A stretch of 64,000 nt of DNA, taken from Phytophthora quininea (Eukaryota; Oomycota; Peronosporomycetes; Peronosporales; Peronosporaceae). The stretch lies in assembly GCA_011947345.1 (NCBI GenBank), contig JAAVTG010000369.1, forward strand, positions 1 to 64,000. Reading direction: 5' to 3'. A program made the position numbers and the translations under genes. Positions 55,738 through 64,000 of the stretch are shown one piece after another (the first letter of the stretch is position 1; every line of letters starts with the position of its first letter). The notes under the pieces were generated by a model, which did no database searches, was not told the origin of the DNA, and was given only the letters and a program-made list of their open reading frames with translations.

Positions 55738-58096
55738 TTCTCGGCAAAGGGTATATATCCTTTTTGGTTACCCGATTCAACGCCCTATAGTCCACGCAGA
55801 ACCGCACTTCTCCGTCCTTCTTGCGTACCAGTACGACAGGAAATCCCCACGCACCATTGCTTTCCTCTATCACACCAGCTTGTAGCATCTTGGCGACATT
55901 CTCCTCTATGACTGCATCCTCCGTCTGCGCATGCCTGCGTCGTTTCATCATTATCGGTGCCGTATCTCCAGTATCTATGTGATGTTGAACTGGTAGCGCC
56001 GTAGCTGGTGGACAATCACCTTGGTGTGCTACGAGTTCTCGATACGCCCGCAGTAGCCGTAACACCAGCCCTCGTCCTGTCGGTTCATCAACGCCCATCT
56101 GGATGCTATCCTCGTCTTCAAGCGGGGTCTCCGTGTCGCCAAGGTCAGCCAGCCACTCTGTGACCTTCATCGTCGATAATGCGCCGTTCAATTCCAGCAC
56201 GTCGAGGTCGCTGTCCACAGGGATCCACACGCCCAGTTCCCTTCGCTCGGGTAGTTTTGTCCAGCCACCACACAAATTGATCGCGGGCACGAAGGCCTTG
56301 CCGTCGTTCGCCTTCGTCACGGTCGCTGCCAACATCACCGGCCCAACACAACACGTCGGAACAAACAGCCCTTCTTCCCCGTCTTGCGCCGCTACCGCGA
56401 CTTGCATAGGCATCACAGCGTTCCGTTGGAGTCGTACACGGTTCACTAGCCGTACCGCCGCCACTCTCGCGTCGTCCGTATCATCCTCCGTCCTAAAAGG
56501 GATCACCACCAGCCGCCCACGTTCTTCATAGCGCGTCTCATTCTTGTCGAAGTCCACAATGGCTCGGTGCTTCTTCATGAAGTCCACTCCTAGGAGGAAT
56601 TCGTCCGTACAGCCTTCTATGATGCAGGCCGTCACTTCGACTGCTTGCCCAAAGATGTTGCGCATCGTGAAGCGCCACACACCCAACACATCCAGCAGGA
56701 AACCGCCGATTCCTTCCACAAAGTCTACCGGAGCTGCGCCTTGCACTCGTTCGCCACGCCGCATCCAGTCCGTTCCAGCGATGGAGTATCTGGCTCCAGT
56801 ATCGACCTTCACCACCGCTCGACCGCCGTCCAAGTACATCATGGCCGTGGGGAGTCCGTCCTTCGCCCTTGCTTCCATACTGTCCGGCGCGTCGTCCACC
56901 GAGTTGCACTGCACCAAGCTAACAGCCGCACTGTTACCACTGCGCCGTCGTCGAGGTGACTCCGTCCGTCGCCGTTCCTGACGCAGGTACATCTCCGCGT
57001 ATGCTGCCTCGATCTGCTGCTGCCGTCGCCGGCTCGTTTCCGCGTCTACTTCGGCCACCACCGCGTCGACATCTTCACCGCTCCCTTCTCGAGCATCCTG
57101 TCGCTGTCGAGCACGCTGTGCGCGTTGTGATTTCGTTTCTCGTTGGCCGCGCTTTAGCACTGCCCGTACTTTAGCAACAGCACCGAGCTGAGCTACCGCT
57201 CCATCGTCCAGTGTATCGCCCACAGCCGTCAACCATTGGTCTGTAGATGCCGTTTCCACCGCATTGGCGTTTCCGTCGCCATCAGTTCGTTCGTCCGTGG
57301 GGCGGTCGGCACGAGCGTCACCATGGTCCTCGGTCGTTGTTGCGGCTTCCGCCAACCTGTCGCGTTCGTCTCCTTGCACCGTCATTGCTGTCGCCTCGTC
57401 CTGGACTTCGTCGCGCTCGAGCATCGCCGCATCTCCGCCTTCCCCAGTCGGGAACACCTCGCTTGTTGTCGCGGCTTGGCTTTCGTCAACTGCCGACGGT
57501 TGCCGCCCGTGACATCCATCTCTTCCACCTTTAACATGCGCTGGTGCGTACCGTAGCGTCGCCATCGCTGGCCGCACCGTGGCCACGTACCGCCGCGCCT
57601 TCCAGTCGTCTCGTTCTGCCATCTGCCCGCGCATCTGACCGTCGAGCGGCAGCATTGCCACCTGCTCACCGCCATCCAAATCACCGTCACTGCCTTCATG
57701 TAACCTCTGCGGCTCCACTACTTCCGTGCCCACCGACACGTCGCCACCTTCGTCCTCGTCCTTCTGTTCCTCCACACCATCCGCTATGTCGTCACCAACA
57801 GCTTCACTGCCGTTCACACGATCTCCATCCTCGCCTCGTCCTCGGGCCAGAGAGTCCATCGCCGTACGACCATGTGCACTCGGCGTCGTCCTCGCGGCAT
57901 CACCCTCTTCCATCTCGTCCGTCCGTTGGGGGTCAGGTTGCCGTCGCGGACACGGTATACCCCTACCGTGCCGCGTCCTCGTTTTCCGTCGCTGATGGTG
58001 CTGCGGGCTTCGCGCCACGTGCAGCCAGATACGCATCGTTGCGTGCCTTGGCGTTCTCGTCCGGGCATTCCTTCGCAAAATGGCCGTTCCGTCCAC
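55649..58096 (-). CDS. Gypsy protease and N-terminal RT
   Basis: An 815-codon frame overlapping gag by 134 nt (57963-58096) in another frame, as in elements with ribosomal frameshifting. N-terminal Asp/Glu-rich linker, then an aspartic protease ([14 protein letters not shown], and [11 protein letters not shown]), then a hinge and RT start ([24 protein letters not shown] and [13 protein letters not shown]). The end at 55649 is due to a frameshift: RT continues in 55345-55737. The start at 58096 is nominal; the fusion point with gag is not visible. Confidence 0.85.
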   Translation of the reverse strand: MDGTAILRRNARTRTPRHATMRIWLHVARSPQHHQRRKTRTRHGRGIPCPRRQPDPQRTDEMEEGDAARTTPSAHGRTAMDSLARGRGEDGDRVNGSEAVGDDIADGVEEQKDEDEGGDVSVGTEVVEPQRLHEGSDGDLDGGEQVAMLPLDGQMRGQMAERDDWKARRYVATVRPAMATLRYAPAHVKGGRDGCHGRQPSAVDESQAATTSEVFPTGEGGDAAMLERDEVQDEATAMTVQGDERDRLAEAATTTEDHGDARADRPTDERTDGDGNANAVETASTDQWLTAVGDTLDDGAVAQLGAVAKVRAVLKRGQRETKSQRAQRARQRQDAREGSGEDVDAVVAEVDAETSRRRQQQIEAAYAEMYLRQERRRTESPRRRRSGNSAAVSLVQCNSVDDAPDSMEARAKDGLPTAMMYLDGGRAVVKVDTGARYSIAGTDWMRRGERVQGAAPVDFVEGIGGFLLDVLGVWRFTMRNIFGQAVEVTACIIEGCTDEFLLGVDFMKKHRAIVDFDKNETRYEERGRLVVIPFRTEDDTDDARVAAVRLVNRVRLQRNAVMPMQVAVAAQDGEEGLFVPTCCVGPVMLAATVTKANDGKAFVPAINLCGGWTKLPERRELGVWIPVDSDLDVLELNGALSTMKVTEWLADLGDTETPLEDEDSIQMGVDEPTGRGLVLRLLRAYRELVAHQGDCPPATALPVQHHIDTGDTAPIMMKRRRHAQTEDAVIEENVAKMLQAGVIEESNGAWGFPVVLVRKKDGEVRFCVDYRALNRVTKKDIYPLPRIDEVGRVRWSSDVYYARPKSGILADRSGT

Positions 58097-60005
58097 ATGC
58101 GTAGCACTTATAGGAGTCGGGTAGTGCAGGTCGTCCAGCTGCTGCTAGAGCTGCTGGTACAGTCCTCGGCTCCGTCTTCGGCACAGTCACTGCATGCACT
58201 TGACGCACAGGTGCTTTCCGTCGCTTCCGTTTTGGCGGTGGAGGCGCAACATCCGATTCGTCCTCGTACTCGTTCTCGTCCTCGTCGGTCGACCCTGCCT
58301 TCCTGGCCAACATCGCCTTGGCCTTCTTGTCTGGCTTTCGTACCGCTCTCTTGTCAGGTTGTTCGCGTTGCGCCGTGCCACGCTTGGCCTTGCCGGAAGG
58401 GATCCACTGCCGTCCATTCCAAGTTCTCCCTTTCGGTGCCTCCCAGATTCCCGTCCAGTTATTATACGTCCCTCGAGGATTCGTGAAAGCCACGAAGCCG
58501 TCCGGGTCCACGTCCGCCGTCACTTGCTGCCCGCCATGCGCCACATCCATGCCCGGTAGCTGTGTGCTGCCCACACCAGGTAACACTGCCGCCGTGCCGA
58601 CGTTCCCTACGACTTGAGCCACGCCAGGAGTCGGTGCTTGGGGCCAAAATTGCCCGATCGTCGTCATCCCGCGAGCTACATTCTCATCACTCTTGTCGAT
58701 ATTCATGGCCTTGTCGACCGCCTCCTCTAGGGTCCGTGGTCTAGGTCGCTGCTCAACGAGCGCCCGCACCGTCATGTTCAAACACCTGTAGAACTGTGCC
58801 AGGAGTACACGTTCACGTACACGCGCACGTCCAGCCGCCTCGCGTAGTCCGGCAGCGAAGTCCGCATAAGTCTCACCCGGGGCGAAGAATCGTTGTGCCA
58901 CTCGAAACTCAGCCGCTGACTTGTCGACTCGTTCGCCATATCGTCGTAGCAACGCTTTCCTCAAATTCGTCCACGTCCGGTTACGCCGTCGCAGTCGCCT
59001 ATTCAGCGTCGTATAGAATCTTGCTGCATTGTCTGCAAGCTTGTTCCCCAAGATGTAGTACAGATCCCTGTCGGACCAGTTGCCACGACCAGAGCGTCTC
59101 GCTCCTTCCATTACCAGCTCCACACGATCGATCCAGACAGACACTGATGCGTTCGGGGAGGGCGAGTATGTAGGTAACTCTAGATCCTTGACACTTCGAC
59201 GTGGTCCTCGTTGACCGTCTTTATCTCGTCCACGCCAATCGTTGTCGTCAGAGCTGCTCGAACTGTCGGAGCTACTTGAGCTGTTCTCACTCCAGTCCTC
59301 ATCACTCCAATATTCGTCACTGCTGTCATCGTCCGGGCTATCGTCACCGCTGTCATTTCCACCATCGCCAGGACCACCTCCGCGACCACCTCGTCCGCCG
59401 TTGCCGCCATCGCTGCCATTGCCGCCATCGTCGCCATGGTGTCGACGTCGAGCAGGACTTAGCGCCGCTCGCACTGTAGTTGGCTGCGAGGTTGAGGTAA
59501 CCACTGCTGCTGGCGCGATTGGGGCCGTCGGGACAGATGCCGATGTCAACGTCACCGTGCCTGCTGCCGCCGATCCCGTCGTCACCGTCGCCACTTGTTG
59601 CGGTGCTGGAGCATCCACCTGCACCACTGGAGCCGGTGCGGCTTGCAGTACAGTCTGCGCTCGTTCCATTCCGTCCATTCGTGCTGTCAGTCCGTTCATC
59701 GTGCTCACCAGTTGCTGCAGCAGGCTGGCTAGAGCGCTCGTATCTGTCATCGCGGCCACAGCTGGGCCTGTCGTTGGTTGAGGCGCTGTCTCCGTAGGTG
59801 CCACCGAAGATGCCAGCGGTTGGCTTGCCGCCATCGAAGGTGCCACCGGCTGGTTCGTTGCCCCTGACGCCTCCTGTTCACCCGTTCTCCGTTCGTTTCC
59901 TGCGCTCGTCCTCCGTGAGGATGATGCCGATTTCGCACGCGTCCTGCTCGCCGGCGAGTCCTCCACCACGGTCTCCGATTGCCGTTCCGTCGTCGTTCTC
60001 GTCAT
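57963..60005 (-). CDS. Gypsy gag
   Basis: The frame is open from 60185 but Met at 60005 ([15 protein letters not shown]) is chosen because the upstream part lies within or next to the LTR and primer-binding region. Composition: Ala/Thr/Pro-rich N-terminus, an acidic Asp/Ser/Gly stretch, the gag capsid region ([47 protein letters not shown]), basic linker, and one CCHC knuckle [14 protein letters not shown] near the C-terminus. About 680 aa. The frame is fully open. Confidence 0.85.
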   Translation of the reverse strand: MTRTTTERQSETVVEDSPASRTRAKSASSSRRTSAGNERRTGEQEASGATNQPVAPSMAASQPLASSVAPTETAPQPTTGPAVAAMTDTSALASLLQQLVSTMNGLTARMDGMERAQTVLQAAPAPVVQVDAPAPQQVATVTTGSAAAGTVTLTSASVPTAPIAPAAVVTSTSQPTTVRAALSPARRRHHGDDGGNGSDGGNGGRGGRGGGPGDGGNDSGDDSPDDDSSDEYWSDEDWSENSSSSSDSSSSSDDNDWRGRDKDGQRGPRRSVKDLELPTYSPSPNASVSVWIDRVELVMEGARRSGRGNWSDRDLYYILGNKLADNAARFYTTLNRRLRRRNRTWTNLRKALLRRYGERVDKSAAEFRVAQRFFAPGETYADFAAGLREAAGRARVRERVLLAQFYRCLNMTVRALVEQRPRPRTLEEAVDKAMNIDKSDENVARGMTTIGQFWPQAPTPGVAQVVGNVGTAAVLPGVGSTQLPGMDVAHGGQQVTADVDPDGFVAFTNPRGTYNNWTGIWEAPKGRTWNGRQWIPSGKAKRGTAQREQPDKRAVRKPDKKAKAMLARKAGSTDEDENEYEDESDVAPPPPKRKRRKAPVRQVHAVTVPKTEPRTVPAALAAAGRPALPDSYKCYACGRNGHFAKECPDENAKARNDAYLAARGAKPAAPSATENEDAAR

Positions 60006-60112
60006 ATTGTCGTCCGTATGGGGTACGCTCGCTGTCGTTGAACATCGCCCCTGTATGACCACCATGTGACGTACTCTTGTTACTGCCCCGCACGCTGGGC
60101 TTTCACTACCAG

Positions 60113-61107
60113 TGCTGATGCGGTAGATCCAGTAGTCCGCCTGGCCAACGAGGTCGAATCGCCGATCCCTCGTGCCGATGCACACCCGACTGGTGCTGCA
60201 CCCACTTTTTATTTATACGTTCGTTCCGTCCGTCCAAATTAACCTGCCCTGACCGTATGCAGCCCGCCAAACCTGTCCGTGCTTGGGTGCCTATGTAGAC
60301 ACTCACACCGTCCTCGCTCGCACTTCCTAGGTCCGCTTGACCACCTACAGTCCGTCCAGTTGGTAACCTTCCGCGGCGCGTCCACGGCAGAATGTCACCC
60401 CGTCCTGTGTCGTCCGTCCAAGCCGAAGTTTACCCACGTCCGTTGTACGCCCTCGCTGCGGACTTCCGCCAAATGCGTCCGTCGGCCTCGAACTTTACCC
60501 ACGTACTCCGTCCGCCTTCAGCCCGTCCGTCCAGTCCAATTGTTGACCAGCGAAGCTTCACACAAACACAGTTGCGTCCGCCTCAAGCCGATCCGTCCGT
60601 CCGTCCGTCCGTCCGTCCGTCCGTTCCAGTTGTCGTCCACCAGCCCCACTCACTGCGCAGGCTGTCGTCGTTGGCGATGTCTGGCTCGCCGATTGCTTCC
60701 GCCACGAACCCGAGACCACTTGTGGGCTCCGTCGCGAATTCAAGAGTGCCGTCCTCGTTCAAACCAGCGGTCGCTGTCGACCGTTCTCGTTCAGCGATGA
60801 TCCTGTTTACGCAGACCGCGCCGTCGGCGCAATCAAAGCCAACATCCGCCTCTTCGTCTCCGTAGCCAGCTTGTCGTGGCTGTGCTTCAACGTCAATGCC
60901 ACGGTTCGTCGTGCCCACCAACCAGTGCAGTGCACGTCGCCTTCTGCCCAGTTCCTCAGGTCGTCATCCTTCCTCGAGCAGCTTCTGGTCGTGTCCGCTG
61001 CCGCCCGCATTCATCCATTCGCCCACCGTCCGTTCCACAGTATCTTCAACGTCACCGGGGCTACCAGCTGCGCGCCCGTTGAAGATCGCCACACCAGATC
61101 CGTTACA
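60113..61107 (-). repeat. Gypsy 5' LTR (inferred extent)
   Basis: The minus strand begins TGTAACGG at 61107, directly beside resumed LINE sequence. A TATAAATA box lies at about 60,210-60,217. The inner end is placed near 60113, before a TGGTAGTGAAAGC primer-binding-site candidate; this end is an inference, because no second LTR exists for comparison. Confidence 0.55.
60592..60624. repeat. (TCCG)n microsatellite in Gypsy LTR
   Basis: About eight tandem TCCG/CCGT units; isolated CCGTCC motifs recur across 60,200-60,620. Confidence 0.8.
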
Positions 61108-61578
61108 GAACCAATGTGGAGCGAATTATGGAGCCGGTGGCTGAGGTTCTTTTGCGTCGATCTAAGCTGGAGGTTGGTACTCTTCCCAAGATTGCAAGAC
61201 CTCCGTAGGAACTGGAGAAGTGAGCACAAAGAACTGATACTTCTATGGAGGATCTACACAGCGATTGTGTTTCACGCAACATGGCGGCTCAGGAACGACA
61301 TTCATTTCCAGGAAACAACAGCTGAAGTGCCAAATATTCTCAATCTGCTGAACTCGTTCAAGATGCACTACCAATTCCTCTACCAACACGCACATGAGCC
61401 TCATTGCAACCGCGCTACTGTGGTCCGCGTGCTGCAAAAACTTGGCTTTGATCCGCCAGAAAATAATATCCCGGAACCCATTCACCACATGTGGACGACA
61501 TGAACGTAACTCTCACGGATAGATAGCTTATCACCTTAAGACGAGAAATCCGCTAAACAGTTAATCAATTCAATTTCC
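61108..61578 (+). mobile_element. LINE tail (3' end of ORF2 and UTR)
   Basis: From GAACCAATGTGGAGCGAATT it matches LINE A 30,370 to 29,900 (ELWSRWLRF, FHATWRLRNDIHFQ, stop at about 61503, and tail GTTAATCAATTCAATTTCC at 61578). It may be the 3' continuation of LINE B or a separate truncated copy. Confidence 0.8.
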
Positions 61579-61581
61579 TTC

Positions 61582-62375
61582 CTACACAATGTTATGGACA
61601 TCGTCGTTGTCGTCTTTGCCCTCACGACGAACCAAAGAATCGGAATCGCTCCACGGGTTGGCCATCTGGAGAATCGCCTGGAAATTGTCGTCGTTGACAG
61701 GAACTTTGCTAGCGCCGAAGCTCGCAGAGTTGAGTGCGTCACGGGCAGCGTCGGTCAAATCGTCCCACATGACAAGGTCCTGAAACTTGCCCGAGTTTGT
61801 GGTGGCCTTCAGGTAATGGTGCGTCCCAAAGGCCAATGTGTACAGGATTTTAGCGCTGGTGCCGTTGATAGTGTTGGTATCGGGTGGGGAATACACGTAG
61901 TAGCGGTCGCCTGTGGCTGACGTGGTCACGGCTGAAATCGTTGCAGTTTCCGAAGCATTATCCAGCCAAACAATTACATTCTCCCACCCATGGCGCCGAC
62001 CGATGTAGTATGGGATCAATGCCGTGTCCTTGGGGAAGTACCAGGCGAACATGATGGCCCATTTGTCCTGGAATTTGATCGATCGCCCGTAAATTTGAGA
62101 TCCTTTGGTCTCGCCGTATCCGTGGCTGCACTTTTTAGCCCACGTGAACACAGCACCCGCAAGACCCGCATTTGTGTTGCCGTCGGCATCGACAGCAGCG
62201 TACGGGTAGCAGCCGCGAGCAACATACAGTTGGGGCTTGAACGTGAGAGCAATCGCGTACTCCTTGGTGGTTGGCTTGGTTTCAGGAAAAGGAACCACTT
62301 CGCTGAAGGCGATCTCCCCGCGAGGATTGCATCGCAAAAGCTTAGCAAAAGGAGAATCGTGGCCAGGAAAACCAT
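61582..62375 (-). pseudogene. NLP F, frameshifted at the signal peptide
   Basis: Frame 61582-62337 (251 aa) is a full mature NLP: IAFSEVVPFPETKP, two Cys regions (RGCYPYAAVD, KKCSHGYGETKG), AIMFAWYFPKD, GRRHGWENVIVWL and DLVMWDD. A signal peptide (MVFLATILLLLSFCDAILA) starts at ATG 62375 in another frame and is separated by a single-base shift in a GGGG run near 62,321. As written, translation from the Met at 62337 gives no signal peptide. The metal-site heptapeptide is RRHGWE, altered as in B and E. It is about 60% similar to B and E; a C-terminal charged extension follows. The stop codon lies about 5 bp from the LINE tail end, so its own 3' UTR is gone. Confidence 0.8.
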
Positions 62376-62647
62376 CGGCGTCGTGCTCGGAGCTGAAGAA
62401 ATTGTAGAATGAAAGGCACTGCTGGCAGAAGCTAACTTTTGTCGATCAGAAAGCATGCAGGTATTACACGCTCGTTTGAACACGTAGTTGATTGTGCAGA
62501 TCGCCCAGCCACATCAAAGCAGCCTCAGTCTGACTCACCACAAAACCCAGCTCAGCTATTAACTGGTCTCGACAACCTGCTTAGAGCATGTACAGACGCA
62601 CTAGTAGATTAAACTAAATAGATTTTTACGTTCGGAAACGAATGAGT

Positions 62648-63177
62648 TCAGCCTAGCATCTCTGCGAGATCGTTGCCGACGATTCCTTCGAGACTGATGG
62701 CATCTTTCATCTGCGCCACATGGACATCGCCGCAGATCCTCTTGGAGACCTTGTCGAGTTGGTTCAGGGCCCACTCATCTCTTGGGCTCAATCCAGAGTC
62801 CCACAGGTACGCAATCTTCTCTTCCGTGGTCTTCAGCGTCTCGGGGCTCTCTCCACCATTTTGTCTCGATAGTCGATCAGCAGTTGACGCCGTATCGCGT
62901 CTTGATGGAGGGCGTGGTGGGTCAAGAGGTACCTCAGCTCCTCATCGTGTTTCTCCAGCTGGAGGTCATGGTCGATGCGATCCTCCAGCAGCAGTTCGAG
63001 GGATTCGTGCTGCTCCGACACCTTCTCTCGAAGGCTGATGACCTCAGTCTGGAGGTCCTTCACTAGCTTCTTCAGCTCCTGCACATCCGTAGACTCCTCC
63101 GTCGCCGGTGCTTGGACTTTGTCTTCTGCTCTCTGGACTGGCTTGTACATTTTCTTCTGGCGGCTTTGTCTTGGCAT
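62648..63177 (-). pseudogene. Coiled-coil protein C
   Basis: ATG at 63177 (MPRQSRQKK), then a predicted coiled coil (LKKLVKDLQTEVISLREKV, LELLLEDRIDHDLQLEK), and DAIRRQLLIDYRDKMVERAP, equivalent to LRQMLAKYRDKLLEKAP in gene B. A one-base shift in a CCCC run near 62,842 leads to the conserved end (EEKIAYLWDSG, VSKRICGDVHVAQMK) and TGA at 62648. About 175 aa. No known domain. This is the least altered member; restoring one base would join all conserved blocks. Confidence 0.65.
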
Positions 63178-63478
63178 CGCAAAATGCAAACTGCTCCCTC
63201 AGTCCCTCAGCCTTAACGGAGGAAGGTCACTCACGGGCGCCATGTGAGTGCTGGTGTCGAACTCATCAAAACACAAAATGACCATTGACGAGGAATGACC
63301 ACAGAGGCAAGTTGAAGCAACTGTAGCCATCTCTAACATCGTGTGTTAATACACCACTTTTATTTAAATCTACTACATGTTGATCTGAATTGGGTTGAAA
63401 TTACCAGTCTGAAACGTGCCAGACTCGCGCCCTCCTTCCAACAGACTCCAACCTCCATACATACGTCAGCAGAGGGCC
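63178..63478. other. Intergenic region between coiled-coil gene C and the TPR gene
   Basis: Divergent genes on both sides, so it probably holds both promoters. No element recognised. Confidence 0.45.
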
Positions 63479-64000
63479 ATGAAGACGGACAAGAGCTCAC
63501 CCAGCACCGCCCGGCAGTCGCGCCGCAAGAAGAAGCCCTCGGAAGACGCTTCTTTCGACGAGGTGGACGCCCAGATCGCCATCCCCATGGCCACGCGCCT
63601 CAAGATGCAGATGAACCGCAAGATGAACGTCCCCACGAGTCCCCAAGACACGCGTCTGCTGCGCTCGGGCATCGACCAGTACCGCAGTCTGCAGCATCTT
63701 AACTCTTCTAAATCTAGGGGGATGCGGCCAGATCTAGAGGCGCAGAGGAGCGAGCCCTCGCGCTCATGGAGAGGAAGCAGTTCTCGGCTGCCATTCCTTA
63801 TTTTACAGAGGCTCTAAACGCCTCCAATGCAGATACTGCCAATAGCTCCAGTGTGGTCAAATTATACCACCAGAGAGGCCTCTGCTACTTGGAACGCACA
63901 AGTACAAACCAGCGATCGAAGACCTGTCCAAAGTGATCCAATTGACCCCCAAAGTGCAGAACTGTATGCCAAAAGAGGCAAAGCGTATGCTGCGATGGGG
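63479..64000 (+). pseudogene. TPR-repeat protein, 5' part (runs off window, frameshifted)
   Basis: ATG at 63479 begins a basic N-terminus (SRRKKKPSEDASFDEVD). After a shift near 63,710 another frame encodes RALALMERKQFSAAIPYF and YHQRGLCYLE, then further shifted frames give KYKPAIEDLSKVIQLTP and LYAKRGKAYAAMG. These are consecutive tetratricopeptide repeats with the W/Y-Y-A-Y-P spacing. The shifts near 63,900 and 63,955 fall at short homopolymers. The gene continues beyond the window. TPRs mediate protein-protein contacts; the specific partner is unknown. Could well be an intact gene with sequence errors. Confidence 0.6.

Larger units (their letters stand above)
54680..61107 (-). mobile_element. 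Gypsy LTR retrotransposon, 3'-truncated
   Basis: Minus strand: 5' LTR (about 61107-60113), gag (60005-57963), protease and RT (58096-55058), RNase H (54919-54680). Integrase and 3' LTR are absent. It lies between LINE B (ending about 54680) and a LINE tail that starts at 61108; about 450 bp of LINE, judged by LINE A, are missing at that place. A single deletion may have removed the Gypsy 3' half and LINE sequence together. Confidence 0.8.

Noticed and set aside
57236..58486. Several long plus-strand Ser/Arg/His-rich frames
   Set aside because: They are opposite to Gypsy gag and pol and have biased composition with no domain; antisense shadows.
54680..61107. Gypsy element as an endogenous virus with envelope
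   Set aside because: It ends before the integrase and has no env-like frame.
1..64000. CRISPR arrays, operons, ribosome-binding sites
   Set aside because: The sequence is eukaryotic (spliced genes, eukaryotic retroelements); no regularly spaced repeats of CRISPR type were seen.

Overview
The window looks like a repeat-dense accessory region from an oomycete of the Phytophthora type. The evidence is several necrosis-inducing-like protein (NLP) genes, a broken Crinkler (CRN) effector gene, multi-pass membrane proteins of a kind seen in oomycetes, 56-98 nt GT-AG introns, and a mixture of Copia, Gypsy, DIRS-like, LINE, Crypton, piggyBac, pogo and MULE elements. There are no rRNA or CRISPR loci. 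Nearly every long reading frame is a transposon protein or a broken gene. The only complete-looking non-transposon genes are two NLP genes. A TPR gene starts at the right edge and is frameshifted as read.

Layout. 0.1-1.2 kb: transposase-like remnant. 1.5-6.2 kb: two copies of a membrane-protein gene arranged head to head as a large palindrome. 6.4-7.1 kb: NLP pseudogene. 7.16-10.40 kb: a MULE DNA transposon with terminal inverted repeats and a target-site duplication; it carries a FLYWCH-like/MULE transposase and, convergently, a 2-oxoglutarate/Fe(II) dioxygenase-like protein with a Cys-rich tail. 10.4-13.8 kb: small fragments (LINE, sugar transporter, RNase H, NLP). 13.8-23.1 kb: a coiled-coil gene interrupted by a complete Copia element (13980-18625) and, 180 bp further on, by a piggyBac-like element (18810-22941). 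24.9-29.2 kb: NLP cluster with a CRN pseudogene. 29.2-29.9 kb: inverted copy of the 5.7-6.9 kb region. 29.9-38.9 kb: a LINE containing a Crypton. 39.5-41.2 kb: pogo element 1. 41.26-47.79 kb: pogo element 2, split by a DIRS-like retroelement. 48.85-49.10 kb: solo Copia LTR. 49.95-50.8 kb: second coiled-coil gene. 51.1-54.7 kb: second LINE, containing a solo LTR. 54.7-61.1 kb: 3'-truncated Gypsy. 61.1-61.6 kb: LINE tail. Then an NLP gene with a frameshift at its signal peptide, a third coiled-coil gene and the TPR gene.

Insertion history can be read directly because many junctions keep target-site duplications: AACCT (Copia), TGAA (piggyBac), TATGGTAT (Crypton in LINE), TGGAAA (DIRS in pogo), GCTTT (solo Copia LTR), TGGAC (solo LTR in LINE), TAATGAAGGCGA (truncated LINE), TA (both pogo elements) and an imperfect 8-9 bp repeat (MULE). 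In several cases removing the insert restores the reading frame of the host sequence.

Caveat: many frame breaks fall in homopolymers (CCCC, TTTT, AAAA), as expected from indel errors in a long-read consensus. Several 'pseudogene' calls may therefore be assembly artefacts. No searches were run; family assignments rest on motifs read from the translations.
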